A DNA stretch of 14,817 bases. It comes from Candidatus Desantisiibacteriota bacterium. Lineage in GTDB: Bacteria > UBA9089 > CG2-30-40-21. This document shows, piece after piece, positions 1 through 7,552 of the stretch. The translations under genes were made by a program, and so were the position numbers. Location: positions 1 to 14,817 of the forward strand of contig JACQYP010000112.1 of assembly GCA_016208205.1 (NCBI GenBank), given 5' to 3'. The notes under the pieces are model-generated. The model saw only the letters and a program-made list of their open reading frames with translations, was not told the origin of the DNA and made no database searches. Each line of letters begins with the position of its first letter. The stretch's first letter is position 1.

Positions 1-77
1 ATAGGTTGTTAGCTCTTGTGTATTGACTGAGGAGACTTGGTATCCCTCACTAACAGCCTACAGCCTATCTACCTAAT
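1..77. repeat. Inverted repeat of ~7-bp words at the left edge
   Basis: ATAGGTTGTTAG at 1-12 is an imperfect inverted match (10 of 12) to part of CTAACAGCCTACAGCCTAT at 50-68. The right arm is built from CTA-containing words at a 7-8 bp step (CTA at 50, 58, 65 and 73). The left arm is probably cut by the window edge. The same word in the opposite orientation (TAGGTTG, twice) occurs at 1272-1285. No coding is visible in 1-96. Confidence 0.6.
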
Positions 78-96
78 CGCCCACAAGAGGTGTTGG

Positions 97-321
97 ATGA
101 AGTTTGAAGAATCTATGCAGGAATTAGAAGAAATTGTTCGAAAGATGGAGGGTGGAAACCTTCCTCTTGATGATGCATTAGGCCTGTTTGAAAAGGGGAT
201 GAAGCTTTCCCTTCTCTGCTCAAAAAAGCTTGAGGCGGCTCGGGCTAAGATAGAAATACTGACCAAAAATAAAGATGGAGAATTGTTGACTCAGCCATTT
301 TGTATAACGCAGGAAGGCTGA
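97..321 (+). CDS. xseB: Exodeoxyribonuclease VII small subunit
   Basis: The 74-residue product fits the XseB family in length and pattern. It is a helical hairpin starting MKFEESMQELEEIVRKMEGG, followed by the characteristic LPLDDALGLFEKGMKL stretch and a Cys-Lys-Lys-Leu segment leading into a second helix. XseB binds XseA in the cytoplasm to form exonuclease VII, which degrades single-stranded DNA to oligonucleotides. XseA is not in the window and may lie upstream. The ATG at 97 is chosen because AAGAGG at 85-90 gives a Shine-Dalgarno at suitable spacing and the protein then starts where the family does. A TTG at 37 would only add residues read from the upstream repeat. The last dozen residues are weakly conserved. 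ispA follows after 67 bases, so co-transcription is likely. Confidence 0.9.
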   Translation: MKFEESMQELEEIVRKMEGGNLPLDDALGLFEKGMKLSLLCSKKLEAARAKIEILTKNKDGELLTQPFCITQEG

Positions 322-388
322 AGGAACAGAGGAAAAAGGAGCAATAAAGGCAATTCTGGCTTCTTTATCAAAAAAAGAGGTGTAAAAT

Positions 389-1255
389 ATGGATATAATA
401 GAATATCTGAAAACAAATGCTATACTAATAGATAATGCCTTAAATGAATGTCTTCCGCCAGAGGACGAGTATCCTGATATTATTCATAAAGCAATGAGAT
501 ATAGCGTCTTTAATGGCGGAAAACGAATCAGGCCTATCCTTAGTCTGGCTGCGTGTGAAACAGTAGGCGGCAAAAAAGAAGATGCTCTGATGGCTGCTTG
601 TGCCATGGAGCTGATTCATGCCTATTCATTGGTTCATGATGACCTGCCTGCTATAGATAACGATGACTTTCGGCGGGGAAGACCATCGTGCCATAAAAAA
701 TATGGTGAAGCCATGGCTATTCTGGCCGGTGATGCACTTCTTACCCATGCTTTTTATCTGATCTCCAAGGGGAAAAATCCTGAACAAAATAATAAGATAT
801 TAGAGGATGTATCTTATGCTGTCAGCACCTTTGGCATGATTGGCGGACAGGTGGTAGACATATTAAATGAAAATAAACAGCCGGATGCACCGGTACTTCA
901 ATATATTCATACCCACAAAACAGGTGCCTTGATATGTGCTTCTGTAAAGGTAGGTTGTATCCTTGGCAGATGCAGCGAAAAGGAGTTGGCTGTCTTGACC
1001 AAGTATGGTGAATTAATCGGGCTTGCATTCCAGATAAAGGATGATATTCTGGAAGTAGAAGGAGAAAAGGGAAAGATGCGAAATAGTGATCTGGAAAAAT
1101 CAAAGCTTACCTATCTTTCTGTCTATGGTCTTAAGGAATCAAAAGATAAAGTCTCTCAATTGATTACAAAGGCAATAAGTCTGCTTGATGAATTTGGGGG
1201 AAGCAATACCCCATTATATCAAATTGCTGAGTTTATTGGAAATAGGGAACATTAA
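389..1255 (+). CDS. ispA: Polyprenyl (farnesyl/geranylgeranyl) diphosphate synthase
   Basis: This 288-residue protein is a trans-isoprenyl diphosphate synthase, which condenses isopentenyl diphosphate with allylic diphosphates in the cytoplasm. Visible motifs are the GGKRIRP substrate-binding loop (residues 43-49), the first Asp-rich motif DDLPAID (84-90) followed by an Arg pair at 95-96, GGQ (152-154), KT (177-178), and the second Asp-rich region QIKDDILEVEG. The DDxxxxD spacing of the first motif is typical of bacterial short-chain enzymes, so a C15 product is most likely, though C20 cannot be excluded. The third acidic position of the second motif is Glu222 rather than the usual Asp, a conservative change. 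The C-terminus NREH matches the family's NRxH ending. The ATG at 389 has GAGG at 377-380. It sits between xseB and dxs, the usual order, and shares their pathway with dxs. Confidence 0.93.
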   Translation: MDIIEYLKTNAILIDNALNECLPPEDEYPDIIHKAMRYSVFNGGKRIRPILSLAACETVGGKKEDALMAACAMELIHAYSLVHDDLPAIDNDDFRRGRPSCHKKYGEAMAILAGDALLTHAFYLISKGKNPEQNNKILEDVSYAVSTFGMIGGQVVDILNENKQPDAPVLQYIHTHKTGALICASVKVGCILGRCSEKELAVLTKYGELIGLAFQIKDDILEVEGEKGKMRNSDLEKSKLTYLSVYGLKESKDKVSQLITKAISLLDEFGGSNTPLYQIAEFIGNREH

Positions 1256-1261
1256 CAGAGT

Positions 1262-1361
1262 TAGGATGTTATAGGTTGTAGGTTGAAGAAATAACAGCAT
1301 AGCCTGTCACCTGCCGCGACATTAGCATCAAGGATTACAGAATCGTTTATCCTGTAATCCT
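1262..1361. repeat. Intergenic repeat words and 10-bp hairpin between ispA and dxs
   Basis: TAGGTTG occurs twice in tandem at 1272-1285. Further on, AGGATTACAG at 1331-1340 pairs perfectly with CTGTAATCCT at 1352-1361 across an 11-base loop. No T-tract follows, so this is a repeat-type hairpin rather than a clear intrinsic terminator, and ispA and dxs may still be co-transcribed through it. Confidence 0.65.
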
Positions 1362-1395
1362 GTCAAATATCTTGTAGGGAGGCTGAACCGTTACA

Positions 1396-3309
1396 ATGGT
1401 TTTAGAAAAGATATCCTCACCATCGGGTCTAAAGACCCTCACTATATCTGAATTAAACAAGTTGTCCTCTGAGATACGGGAATTAATTATTAACACAGTA
1501 TCTACTAATGGCGGTCATCTTGCCTCCAGTCTCGGTGTGGTAGAATTATCTATTGCCGTGCACCGTATCTTTAATTCTCCAAACGATAAGATAATCTGGG
1601 ATGTAGGACATCAAGCATATGCCCATAAGATACTTACCGGCAGAAGGGATGTGTTTGGATCGCTGCGAACATTTCAGGGCATATCCGGTTTTCCGCGAAG
1701 GGAAGAAAGCCCTTACGATCCCTTTTCCACAGGACATGCATCTACCTCTATCTCTGCGGCACTGGGCATGGCTATTGCCCGGGATATATCAAAAGAATCG
1801 TATAAAATAGTAGCTATCATTGGAGATGGGTCAATATCCGGGGGATTAGCCTTTGAGGCATTAAACCATGTGGGATATCTGGGCAAGGATATGCTGGTTA
1901 TCCTTAACAGCAATGAGATGTCTATTTCACCCACAGTAGGTGCATTGTCCAAATATTTGAATAAGATTCTTACTGCACCGATATATAATCGATTCAGAAA
2001 AGATGTTCAGGAGCTTTTAAATAAGGTTCCAAGGATCGGAAGCACGGTAGCTGATCTGGTTCAAAGGGTCGAAGAAGGGGTAAAGAATGTTCTGGTGCAT
2101 GGGGTATTGTTTGAAGACCTTGGACTCAGGTATATTGGTCCGGTTGACGGGCATAACCTTCCATTATTGATAGAAACATTAAAAAGCGTGCAATCCCTGA
2201 ATGGTCCTATTTTGCTTCATGTTATCACAAAAAAGGGATATGGCTATAAGCCGGCTGAACAGCATCCGGATATGTTTCATGGGCTGGGGCAGTTTGATGT
2301 TGCTACCGGACAACCCAAAAAAGGTCAGGGGATTACCTTTTCTGAGGTATTTGGGAAAACCATGATTGAATTAGCAGCATCCAATCCAAAGATATTTGCT
2401 ATCACTGCTGCCATGGAGGATGGAACAGGCTTAAGTGAATTCAGGGAATCGTTCCCTGCCAGGCTGCTTGATGTTGGAATTGCTGAGGAACATGCCGTTA
2501 CCCTTGCCGGCGGGATGGCAGCAGGCGGACTGTCTCCTGTGGTAGCCATTTATTCTACATTCCTTCAGAGAGCCTATGATCAGATATTGCATGATGTCTG
2601 TATGCCGAACCTGCCTGTTGTCTTCTGTCTTGACCGTGCAGGATTGGTGGGCGAGGATGGGGCAACACATCACGGTGTATTTGACATAGCCTATCTCAGA
2701 CATATGCCTAATATGACCATATGCGCACCAAAGGATGGTACTGAGCTTAAAGAAATGCTTGCCCTGGGAATAAATTCTGCTTCCCCTTTTGCTATCCGGT
2801 ATCCAAGGGGTAAGGTTGTTGAAATATCGTCTTTGAGGGGAGAAAATTACGATAATAATATACATAAACACAGACAAGAATGTCTGTGCTACAGTACAAG
2901 GGTGGAAATTGGCAGGGCTGAGGTAATAAGAGAGGGAACTGATGCTTACATCTTAGCTTGTGGTAGTATGACATGGACTGCCCTTAAGGCAGCATCGACT
3001 CTTGAGAAGGAATTCAGGCTTGGTGTAATTAATGCCCGTTTCGTCAAACCCTTAGATATAGAGACTATCCTGACGGCAGCAGAAAAAACCGGTAGAATAA
3101 TTACCCTTGAAGAACATGTTCTTGCCGGTGGATTTGGCAGTGCGGTTTGTGAATTGCTTACTTGTCACCAAATGAAAACAAAGATAACAACCCTCGGCTT
3201 GCCGGATGCATTTGTTGAACACGGAGAAACAAGCCTTTTGTTGAAAAAACATAGATTGGATGTAGGTGGTGTTGTGGAGAGGATTAGAGAGGTTATGGGG
3301 AAGAGTTAA
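1396..3309 (+). CDS. dxs: 1-deoxy-D-xylulose-5-phosphate synthase
   Basis: DXS is a thiamine diphosphate enzyme joining pyruvate and glyceraldehyde 3-phosphate in the first step of the MEP isoprenoid pathway. The 637 residues show the expected order: GGHLASSLG near 39-47, WDVGHQAY (68-75), the thiamine diphosphate/Mg motif GDGSISGG (143-150) with NSNEMSIS at 171-178, then the pyrimidine domain with AEEH (363-366, Glu364 as the likely catalytic acid), the DRAGLVGEDGATHHG loop, and a C-terminal transketolase domain. The start at 1396 matches the family's usual N-terminus (MVLEKI). GGGAGG at 1378-1383 is a strong but rather distant ribosome site (12 bases). One oddity is a stretch of roughly 16-19 extra residues between RYPRG and EIGRAE (about 483-501), encoded by a palindromic repeat. 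It faces the convergent radical SAM gene across 61 bases. Confidence 0.95.
   Translation: MVLEKISSPSGLKTLTISELNKLSSEIRELIINTVSTNGGHLASSLGVVELSIAVHRIFNSPNDKIIWDVGHQAYAHKILTGRRDVFGSLRTFQGISGFPRREESPYDPFSTGHASTSISAALGMAIARDISKESYKIVAIIGDGSISGGLAFEALNHVGYLGKDMLVILNSNEMSISPTVGALSKYLNKILTAPIYNRFRKDVQELLNKVPRIGSTVADLVQRVEEGVKNVLVHGVLFEDLGLRYIGPVDGHNLPLLIETLKSVQSLNGPILLHVITKKGYGYKPAEQHPDMFHGLGQFDVATGQPKKGQGITFSEVFGKTMIELAASNPKIFAITAAMEDGTGLSEFRESFPARLLDVGIAEEHAVTLAGGMAAGGLSPVVAIYSTFLQRAYDQILHDVCMPNLPVVFCLDRAGLVGEDGATHHGVFDIAYLRHMPNMTICAPKDGTELKEMLALGINSASPFAIRYPRGKVVEISSLRGENYDNNIHKHRQECLCYSTRVEIGRAEVIREGTDAYILACGSMTWTALKAASTLEKEFRLGVINARFVKPLDIETILTAAEKTGRIITLEEHVLAGGFGSAVCELLTCHQMKTKITTLGLPDAFVEHGETSLLLKKHRLDVGGVVERIREVMGKS
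2869..2888. repeat. In-frame palindrome inside dxs
   Basis: CACAGACA at 2869-2876 and TGTCTGTG at 2881-2888 form a perfect 8-bp stem with a 4-base loop, followed by CTAC. It encodes residues 492-498 within a segment that typical DXS proteins lack, in the linker between the second and third domains. The reading frame is open through it. It looks like an inserted palindromic element tolerated in a surface linker. Confidence 0.7.
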
Positions 3310-3311
3310 TC

Positions 3312-3365
3312 CACAGATTGCACAGATTAACACAGATTTAATAAATGAGTAGTTACTCACAGATT
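3312..3365. repeat. Four CACAGATT words and a small hairpin between convergent genes
   Basis: CACAGATT occurs at 3312, 3321, 3331 and 3358. TGAGTA/TACTCA at 3346-3359 is a 6-bp inverted repeat with a 2-base centre. The block fills the 61-base gap between the stop codons of dxs and the convergent radical SAM gene. It may act as a bidirectional 3' end signal, but there is no GC-rich stem with a T-tract. Confidence 0.65.
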
Positions 3366-3370
3366 AGAAA

Positions 3371-5182
3371 CTATTTTGACGATCCAAGCAACACTGATTG
3401 AAGATGCAATTTATCCAGCTTTGTCAAGGCTTCTAATACCAATGCCTTATTCTGCGGCTGGCTGGATTGAATCAGGGCTCGTTGCATCCTGATTTCCCTG
3501 GCATCTTTTGCTACATAAACATGTTCGCCGGTAAACGGATGTTTACCTGTATGATACATGCATCCTGAAATAGTCATGGGCAAAGGGATAAAATCCTGAA
3601 TCTGTTCAGGACGAATGTTGTTATGTGCCAGAAAAAGAGCCATCTGACAGGTAGCCTCTAAATTTGAACCAGGATGAGCACTTATAAAATAATTTACCAG
3701 ATATTGCTTTTTATTTAATTCCTTGTTTATCTTTCTGAACCTTGCAGCAAATTTTTCATATACACTAAATGACGGTTTGTTCATTAATTTAAGCACCTGG
3801 TCAGAGGTATGCTCAGGTGCTACCTTCAGCTGTCCACCAACATGGTGTTTGCAGAGTAATTTTAGGTACTTTTCCGACTCAGTTTCTACTAACAGGTCAT
3901 ATCTTATTCCGCTTGCTATAAACAAATGATTTACCTTTGGATTTTTCATCACCTCAGTCCACATGTTTATCGTTTGACCATAGCCTGTTTTTAATTCTTT
4001 GCACCTTGCTGGTGAAAGACACATCTTAGACTTACAAGCACCGGTCTTTGTCCAATGTTTACAACTTGCCTGATATAGATTAGCCGTTGGTCCACCAATA
4101 TCTGTAATCGTTCCCTTGAATTCCTTGAGATTGGTAATGATTTCTATTTCCTTGACAATAGATTGACTGCTTCGGCTCTGGACTATTCGTCCCTGATGGG
4201 CATACAGGCTGCAAAAGCTGCACTGTCCGCAGCAGCCGCGATGAGAAGTGACTGAAAATCGGACAATCTCAAACCCGGGCACCCCCCCATCTGCATCATA
4301 AACAGGATGCCATCTTCTGGCAAAAGGGAGAAGATAGATATTATCTAATTCTTCTGTACTCAGGGGTAAGGCAGGGGGGAATTGGACAACAAACCTGTTG
4401 CCATGCGGCTGGATAACGGTTTTGCCGCAAAAAGGGTCGCATTCCTTGTACCATAACGCAAAAGCTTCATTAAATTTTCGTTTACTTGTGCGGACATCCT
4501 CAAAAGAAGGGATGATAACCGCTGCGACAGGTTCTATCTCATCCTTAAATGCTTCTATATCCTTTTTAATTATAGTTGTACCGCGGATACCTTCCAAATC
4601 CTCCCCGCATCTTAATCGTTTGGCAATGGAAACAACCTGTCTCTCGCCCATGCCATAGACAAGGATATCAGCCCTGGAATCTATCAATAAAGAGGCTCTC
4701 ACCTCATCAGACCAGTGATCATAATGAGCTAATCTTCGCAGGCTTGCCTCTATCCCTCCCAGAACAATAGGGACATCAGGAAATATCTCTTTTATTCTGT
4801 TGGAATAAACAATGGATGCCCGATTGGGTCGTAAGCCTGGTTTCCCGCCAGGTGAATAATCATCTGATTTTCTCTTGTTTCGGGTAGTTGTATGATTAGC
4901 GATGATTGAATCAATGTTGCCGGCAGTAATCCCAAAAAATAGCCTTGGCTTGCCCAATTTGGAAAAATTATCAATATTTTTCCAATCAGGCTGGCTGATA
5001 ATACCCACCCTGAACCCTGCATCCTCTAATACCCTGCCAATAATCGCTGTACCATAAGAAGGATGGTCAACATAGGCATCACCGGTAATAAGGATTATAT
5101 CCAGTTCCTTCCATCCATAATCCTTCATATCATCTTTAGATATAGGAAGGAAATCAGGCTTTTTGTTCAGATTATAAGACAT
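3371..5182 (-). CDS. ygiQ: YgiQ family radical SAM protein
   Basis: The 603-residue product matches the YgiQ family throughout. Its N-terminus carries FLPISKDDM and TGDAYVDHPSYGTAIIGR, with GGIEASLRRLAHYDHW near 142-157. The radical SAM cluster motif is C317-x3-C321-x2-C324 in SHRGCCGQCSFC. A second Cys-rich stretch (around SCKHWTKTGACKSKMC) follows the DIGGPTANLYQ motif. The C-terminal part has KVAPEH, YFISAHPG, PLPMTISGCMY and HTGKHPFTGE, as in full-length members. Members bind a 4Fe-4S cluster and SAM; the physiological reaction of YgiQ is not established. The minus-strand ATG is at 5182-5180, with GGAG (plus-strand 5192-5195) 9 bases upstream. It is a single gene opposite to its neighbours, with its own promoter. 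The extra Cys318 beside the first ligand is the only unusual residue in the motif. Confidence 0.93.
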   Translation of the reverse strand: MSYNLNKKPDFLPISKDDMKDYGWKELDIILITGDAYVDHPSYGTAIIGRVLEDAGFRVGIISQPDWKNIDNFSKLGKPRLFFGITAGNIDSIIANHTTTRNKRKSDDYSPGGKPGLRPNRASIVYSNRIKEIFPDVPIVLGGIEASLRRLAHYDHWSDEVRASLLIDSRADILVYGMGERQVVSIAKRLRCGEDLEGIRGTTIIKKDIEAFKDEIEPVAAVIIPSFEDVRTSKRKFNEAFALWYKECDPFCGKTVIQPHGNRFVVQFPPALPLSTEELDNIYLLPFARRWHPVYDADGGVPGFEIVRFSVTSHRGCCGQCSFCSLYAHQGRIVQSRSSQSIVKEIEIITNLKEFKGTITDIGGPTANLYQASCKHWTKTGACKSKMCLSPARCKELKTGYGQTINMWTEVMKNPKVNHLFIASGIRYDLLVETESEKYLKLLCKHHVGGQLKVAPEHTSDQVLKLMNKPSFSVYEKFAARFRKINKELNKKQYLVNYFISAHPGSNLEATCQMALFLAHNNIRPEQIQDFIPLPMTISGCMYHTGKHPFTGEHVYVAKDAREIRMQRALIQSSQPQNKALVLEALTKLDKLHLQSVLLGSSK

Positions 5183-5244
5183 TATTTCACACTCCAGGTA
5201 GTTTTTATGTAACCGTTCAGGTGGTTTTTTATGAGATATTGCTA

Positions 5245-5273
5245 ATTATATCATAAAATTTGCTGTATGGCAA
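5245..5273 (-). promoter_or_regulatory. Sigma70-type promoter for the radical SAM gene
   Basis: Read on the minus strand, TTGCCA (plus 5268-5273) and a perfect TATAAT (plus 5245-5250) are separated by exactly 17 bases. Transcription would start near 5238, giving a leader of about 55 bases before the ATG. It lies back to back with the folB promoter. Confidence 0.7.
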
Positions 5274-5292
5274 TATACAAAACGAAAAATGA

Positions 5293-5321
5293 TTGACTTA
5301 TTTTATGATTTGGTATATAAT
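5293..5321 (+). promoter_or_regulatory. Sigma70-type promoter for folB and the operon downstream
   Basis: TTGACT at 5293-5298 and TATAAT at 5316-5321 are 17 bases apart. Transcription should begin near 5328, which is the first repeat of the AGGAGTC array. It likely drives folB, folK and panB. Confidence 0.75.
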
Positions 5322-5326
5322 TGTTA

Positions 5327-5360
<34 letters not shown>

Positions 5361-5361
<1 letters not shown>

Positions 5362-5732
5362 TGGATAAGATAATCATCAAGGGTATTGATTTTTATGGTT
5401 TTCATGGCGTGAGTCAAGCTGAACAGGAACTGGGTCAAAGATTTATTGTAGATGTTGAGCTGGAATTGTCGTTGAACAAGGCCGGCAAAAGCGATCAACT
5501 GACAGATACTGTCAATTATTGTGAGATATATAACCTGATAAAAGAGAATGGACAGCAAAAAAGATACGCCTTGATTGAGGCTATGGCTTCTGATATGGCT
5601 GAGTCTATCTTGAAAGGGTTTGACCTGGTGAAAAAGGTAAATATATGCATAAAGAAACCACATGCACCCATTGGTGGTGTGATTGACTATGCTGGGGTGT
5701 GGATAAGCAAGGGGAAAGATGGTGATCGGTGA
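5361..5732 (+). CDS. folB: Dihydroneopterin aldolase
   Basis: FolB cleaves 7,8-dihydroneopterin to 6-hydroxymethyl-dihydropterin and glycolaldehyde in folate synthesis. The 123 residues match the family: an IKGIDFYGFHGV start, Glu near 21-23 and LGQRF, the DTVNYCEIY segment around 49-57, and the active-site Lys in KKPHAPIGG (Lys98/Lys99). The start codon is TTG at 5361. No better start exists, because the family's first strand begins at residue 3, and a repeat-supplied Shine-Dalgarno lies 8 bases upstream. The last four codons and the TGA stop fall inside the GGTGATC repeat at 5721, so the C-terminal GDR is repeat-encoded. folK, acting on its product, follows after 108 bases. Confidence 0.93.
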
Positions 5733-5780
5733 TCAGGGATCAAATAATCGGTGATACTGATAACCTGATCACCGATTACC
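5721..5780. repeat. GGTGATC-word hairpin overlapping the folB stop
   Basis: GGTGATC at 5721-5727 and 5728-5734 is followed by degenerate copies with GAT recurring every 6-8 bases up to 5774. The arms GGTGATCGGTGATCAGG (5721-5737) and CCTGATCACCGATTACC (5764-5780) pair at 16 of 17 positions. The folB stop codon (5730-5732) is part of the second unit. No T-tract follows. The same word family recurs after tsaB at 9302-9360. Confidence 0.85.
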
Positions 5781-5840
5781 AAAACTGTTACACAGGATAG
5801 CTAATGTGTTGCAAATATCTTAAGTTTTTGGTGGCGAGTA

Positions 5841-6341
5841 ATGGCTACAGCTTACATCTCCTTTGGTTCAAATATTGATGATAGGGTAGAATATATTGAG
5901 ACAGCACTATCCATTATCCGGGCAAATCCTTGTGTGCGATTACCAATACAGGTATCCTCCTATTATGAAACAGAACCCATTGGGTATACAGATCAACCTG
6001 AATTTATTAATGGTGTAGCAAAGATAGACACAACCTTTTCTTGTGAGGATCTATTGGCATTTCTCCAAAGGGTAGAATGTATGCTGGGCAGAGAAAGAAC
6101 AATTCATTGGGGTCCAAGGTGTATTGATCTGGACATCTTGCTTTATGATGATGCCTGTATTTCACAGCAGGACATGCTGGTGCCTCATCCGGAGATGCAT
6201 CGTCGGGCATTTGTCCTTGTTCCCTTAAACGAGATTGCACCAGAGATAAAACATCCAATTATAGGGAAAACCATCCGTGAGTTAGTAGAGGAACTGTTTG
6301 AGAAAGGAGGGGTTATAAAATGGGATGTTGCGATTCAATAA
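5841..6341 (+). CDS. folK: 2-amino-4-hydroxy-6-hydroxymethyldihydropteridine pyrophosphokinase
   Basis: HPPK transfers diphosphate from ATP to 6-hydroxymethyl-dihydropterin, the step after FolB. The 166-residue product starts with the ATAYISFGSNIDDR strand-loop (SxGSNxxxR pattern), has YYETEPIGYTDQPEFIN near 41-57 (pterin pocket region), RERTIHWGPRCIDLDIL at 84-100, with Asp96 and Asp98 as the Mg ligands, and PHPEMHRRAFVLVPL at 115-129. The ATG at 5841 is preceded only by a weak GGTGG site. Its last 22 bases overlap the start of panB, implying translational coupling. FolP is not in the window. Confidence 0.94.
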   Translation: MATAYISFGSNIDDRVEYIETALSIIRANPCVRLPIQVSSYYETEPIGYTDQPEFINGVAKIDTTFSCEDLLAFLQRVECMLGRERTIHWGPRCIDLDILLYDDACISQQDMLVPHPEMHRRAFVLVPLNEIAPEIKHPIIGKTIRELVEELFEKGGVIKWDVAIQ

Positions 6342-7144
6342 TTACGACGATTACAACAACACATTTGTTACAAATGAAAAACGCTGGTCAAAAAATTACC
6401 ATGCTTACTGCCTATGATTATTCTATGTCCGGTATTCTGGATACGGCAGGGGTAGATGTGCTTTTAGTAGGTGATTCATTAGGCATGGTCATGCTGGGCT
6501 ACAAGGATACCATACCTGTAACCATGGATGAGATGGTTCACCATACCAAGGCTGTGGTGCGGGCATGTAATCACTCCCTGATTGTAGCTGATATGCCCTT
6601 TCTTTCTTATAAAATAGATGTTCGTGATGCTGTGCGAAATGCAGGCAGATTGATTAAAGAAGGGGGAGCTGCAGGTGTGAAGGTAGAGGGAGGGGCAGAA
6701 ATAGTAGATGTTGTCGCTGCCCTGATAAAGGCTGATATCCCTGTTATGGGACATATTGGCTTGACCCCTCAAGCCGTTCATCAAATGGGTGGCTACAAGG
6801 TTCAGGGAAAGGATTCGAAAACTGCTCAAAAAATTTTCTATGATGCCCAGTGTCTGGCTGATACAGGCGTCTTTGGCTTGGTCATAGAATGCATCCCTTA
6901 CAAATTGGCTGAAGAGATTACCCATACGCTACCCAATACCCCGACCATTGGCATCGGAGCAGGACCCCATTGCAATGGACAGGTTTTGGTTAGCCATGAC
7001 CTATTAGGGCTTTATAATAAAAAAACACCTAAATTTGTAAGAAAATATGCTGATTTAACTGGTATTATTACTACTGCAGTGGAAAAATTCAGTAAGGATG
7101 TAAGGGAACAAAAATTCCCTGGGCTTGAGGAAAGTTATGAATGA
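6320..7144 (+). CDS. panB: 3-methyl-2-oxobutanoate hydroxymethyltransferase
   Basis: PanB adds a hydroxymethyl group from 5,10-methylene-tetrahydrofolate to 2-oxoisovalerate, the first step of pantothenate synthesis. The 274 residues show the TIM-barrel landmarks: MLTAYDYSMS (28-37), VGDSLGMVMLGY with metal ligand Asp52, VADMPF with Asp91, KVEGG with Glu123, GHIGLTPQAVHQMGGYKVQG, catalytic Glu190 in VIECIP, and GIGAGPHCNGQVLV. The ATG at 6320 lies inside the end of folK and has AGGAGG at 6305-6310, so this start is preferred over Met19, which has no ribosome site. The first 18 residues are longer than in some homologues. Neighbouring folate genes supply the cofactor pathway it depends on. Confidence 0.95.
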   Translation: MGCCDSIITTITTTHLLQMKNAGQKITMLTAYDYSMSGILDTAGVDVLLVGDSLGMVMLGYKDTIPVTMDEMVHHTKAVVRACNHSLIVADMPFLSYKIDVRDAVRNAGRLIKEGGAAGVKVEGGAEIVDVVAALIKADIPVMGHIGLTPQAVHQMGGYKVQGKDSKTAQKIFYDAQCLADTGVFGLVIECIPYKLAEEITHTLPNTPTIGIGAGPHCNGQVLVSHDLLGLYNKKTPKFVRKYADLTGIITTAVEKFSKDVREQKFPGLEESYE

Positions 7145-7219
7145 TAGCGTTTATGTGCTTTGGTATCTGGTCGTCTGGTAGAGGAGATTCAGGAAAAGCT
7201 CATGGGATCCCTTGCCTTA

Positions 7220-7254
7220 CTTCCCCCTCTATTCATTGGAGGGGTTAGGGGAAG
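7220..7254. repeat. C-rich/G-rich inverted repeat after panB, possible weak terminator
   Basis: CTTCCCC at 7220-7226 pairs with GGGGAAG at 7248-7254, with an inner CCTC/GAGG stem (7226-7229 with 7239-7242). It is followed by ATTTTGCTTT, a T-rich but interrupted tract. It could stop transcription after panB, or simply be one more dispersed palindrome. Confidence 0.5.
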
Positions 7255-7273
7255 ATTTTGCTTTATAGGTAAT

Positions 7274-7501
7274 TATACTCAACAAGGGTATAATCTGCGA
7301 TTTTAAGACATAACTACGAAAGGTCGCGCAAAGTCTACTTGGTCAGCAAGCAATGAGGAAAATTACCAACCCGTCATTGTGAGGAGCTACTGCGACGAAA
7401 CAATCTCATCGCAGCGAGATTGCTTCGTCGCAGTAGCTCTTCGCAATGACGCCTGAGTCGCTCTTTGCGTAAAATCGATATTTGTGGCCTCGCTGAGTAT
7501 A
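7274..7501. mobile_element. MITE-like element, copy 1 (228 bp), in the panB-panC gap
   Basis: The left end TATACTCAACAAGG and the right end (TCGCTGAGTATA) form imperfect inverted ends; over 33 bases about 23 match, including TATACTCA and CGATTTTA. The outer 50 bases on the left and 34 bases on the right are nearly identical to copy 2 at 12955-13151. There is no reading frame for a transposase. TA flanks would suit a TA-targeting transposase, but the end itself is TA-rich so a duplication cannot be proved. The core holds a 36-bp palindrome. The element fills most of the 420-base gap between panB and panC. Confidence 0.75.
7372..7451. repeat. REP-like 36-bp palindrome nested in MITE copy 1
   Basis: The arms 7372-7407 and 7416-7451 pair at 33 of 36 positions around an 8-base loop. 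The outer sequence CGTCATTG and inner sequence CAATCTC are typical of a widespread class of bacterial intergenic palindromes. Copy 2 of the surrounding element lacks it, so it is probably a later nested insertion or a core exchange. Confidence 0.85.
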
Positions 7502-7512
7502 AACGAACACAC

Positions 7513-7552
7513 GGGCAGACACAGAGGTCTGCCCCTACTCTATGTCTCTGTG
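7513..7552 (+). repeat. Palindrome in the panC leader with possible loop pairing
   Basis: GGGCAGAC (7513-7520) and GTCTGCCC (7527-7534) form a perfect 8-bp stem with loop ACAGAG, ending in CCCCTAC. The loop is complementary to CTCTGT at 7546-7551, immediately before the panC Shine-Dalgarno GGTGAG (7552-7557), so an H-type pseudoknot is possible. The palindrome belongs to the same (G)CCCCTAC-ended family as those inside tsaB and rimI. Confidence 0.6.

Noticed and set aside
13..89. CTCTTGTG (13-20) pairing with CACAAGAG (82-89) to hide the xseB ribosome site
   Set aside because: The 8-bp match is perfect but would cross the other inverted repeat, and the upstream context is cut by the window edge; too weak to call regulatory.
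37..96. Upstream TTG start for xseB, adding 20 residues
   Set aside because: The added residues come from the inverted repeat; the ATG at 97 has a ribosome site and matches the family N-terminus.
1331..1361. Intrinsic terminator between ispA and dxs
   Set aside because: The 10-bp stem is perfect but AT-rich, with a long loop and no following T-run.
2431..2877. 148-codon open frame on the minus strand inside dxs
   Set aside because: It overlaps strongly conserved DXS sequence, resembles no known family and has no ribosome site evidence; it is a shadow frame.
4280..4287. C7 run inside the radical SAM gene as a frameshift site
   Set aside because: The reading frame is intact and matches the family on both sides; seven bases is not remarkable.
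6479..6925. 148-codon open frame on the minus strand inside panB
   Set aside because: It is a shadow of the conserved panB frame with no independent support.
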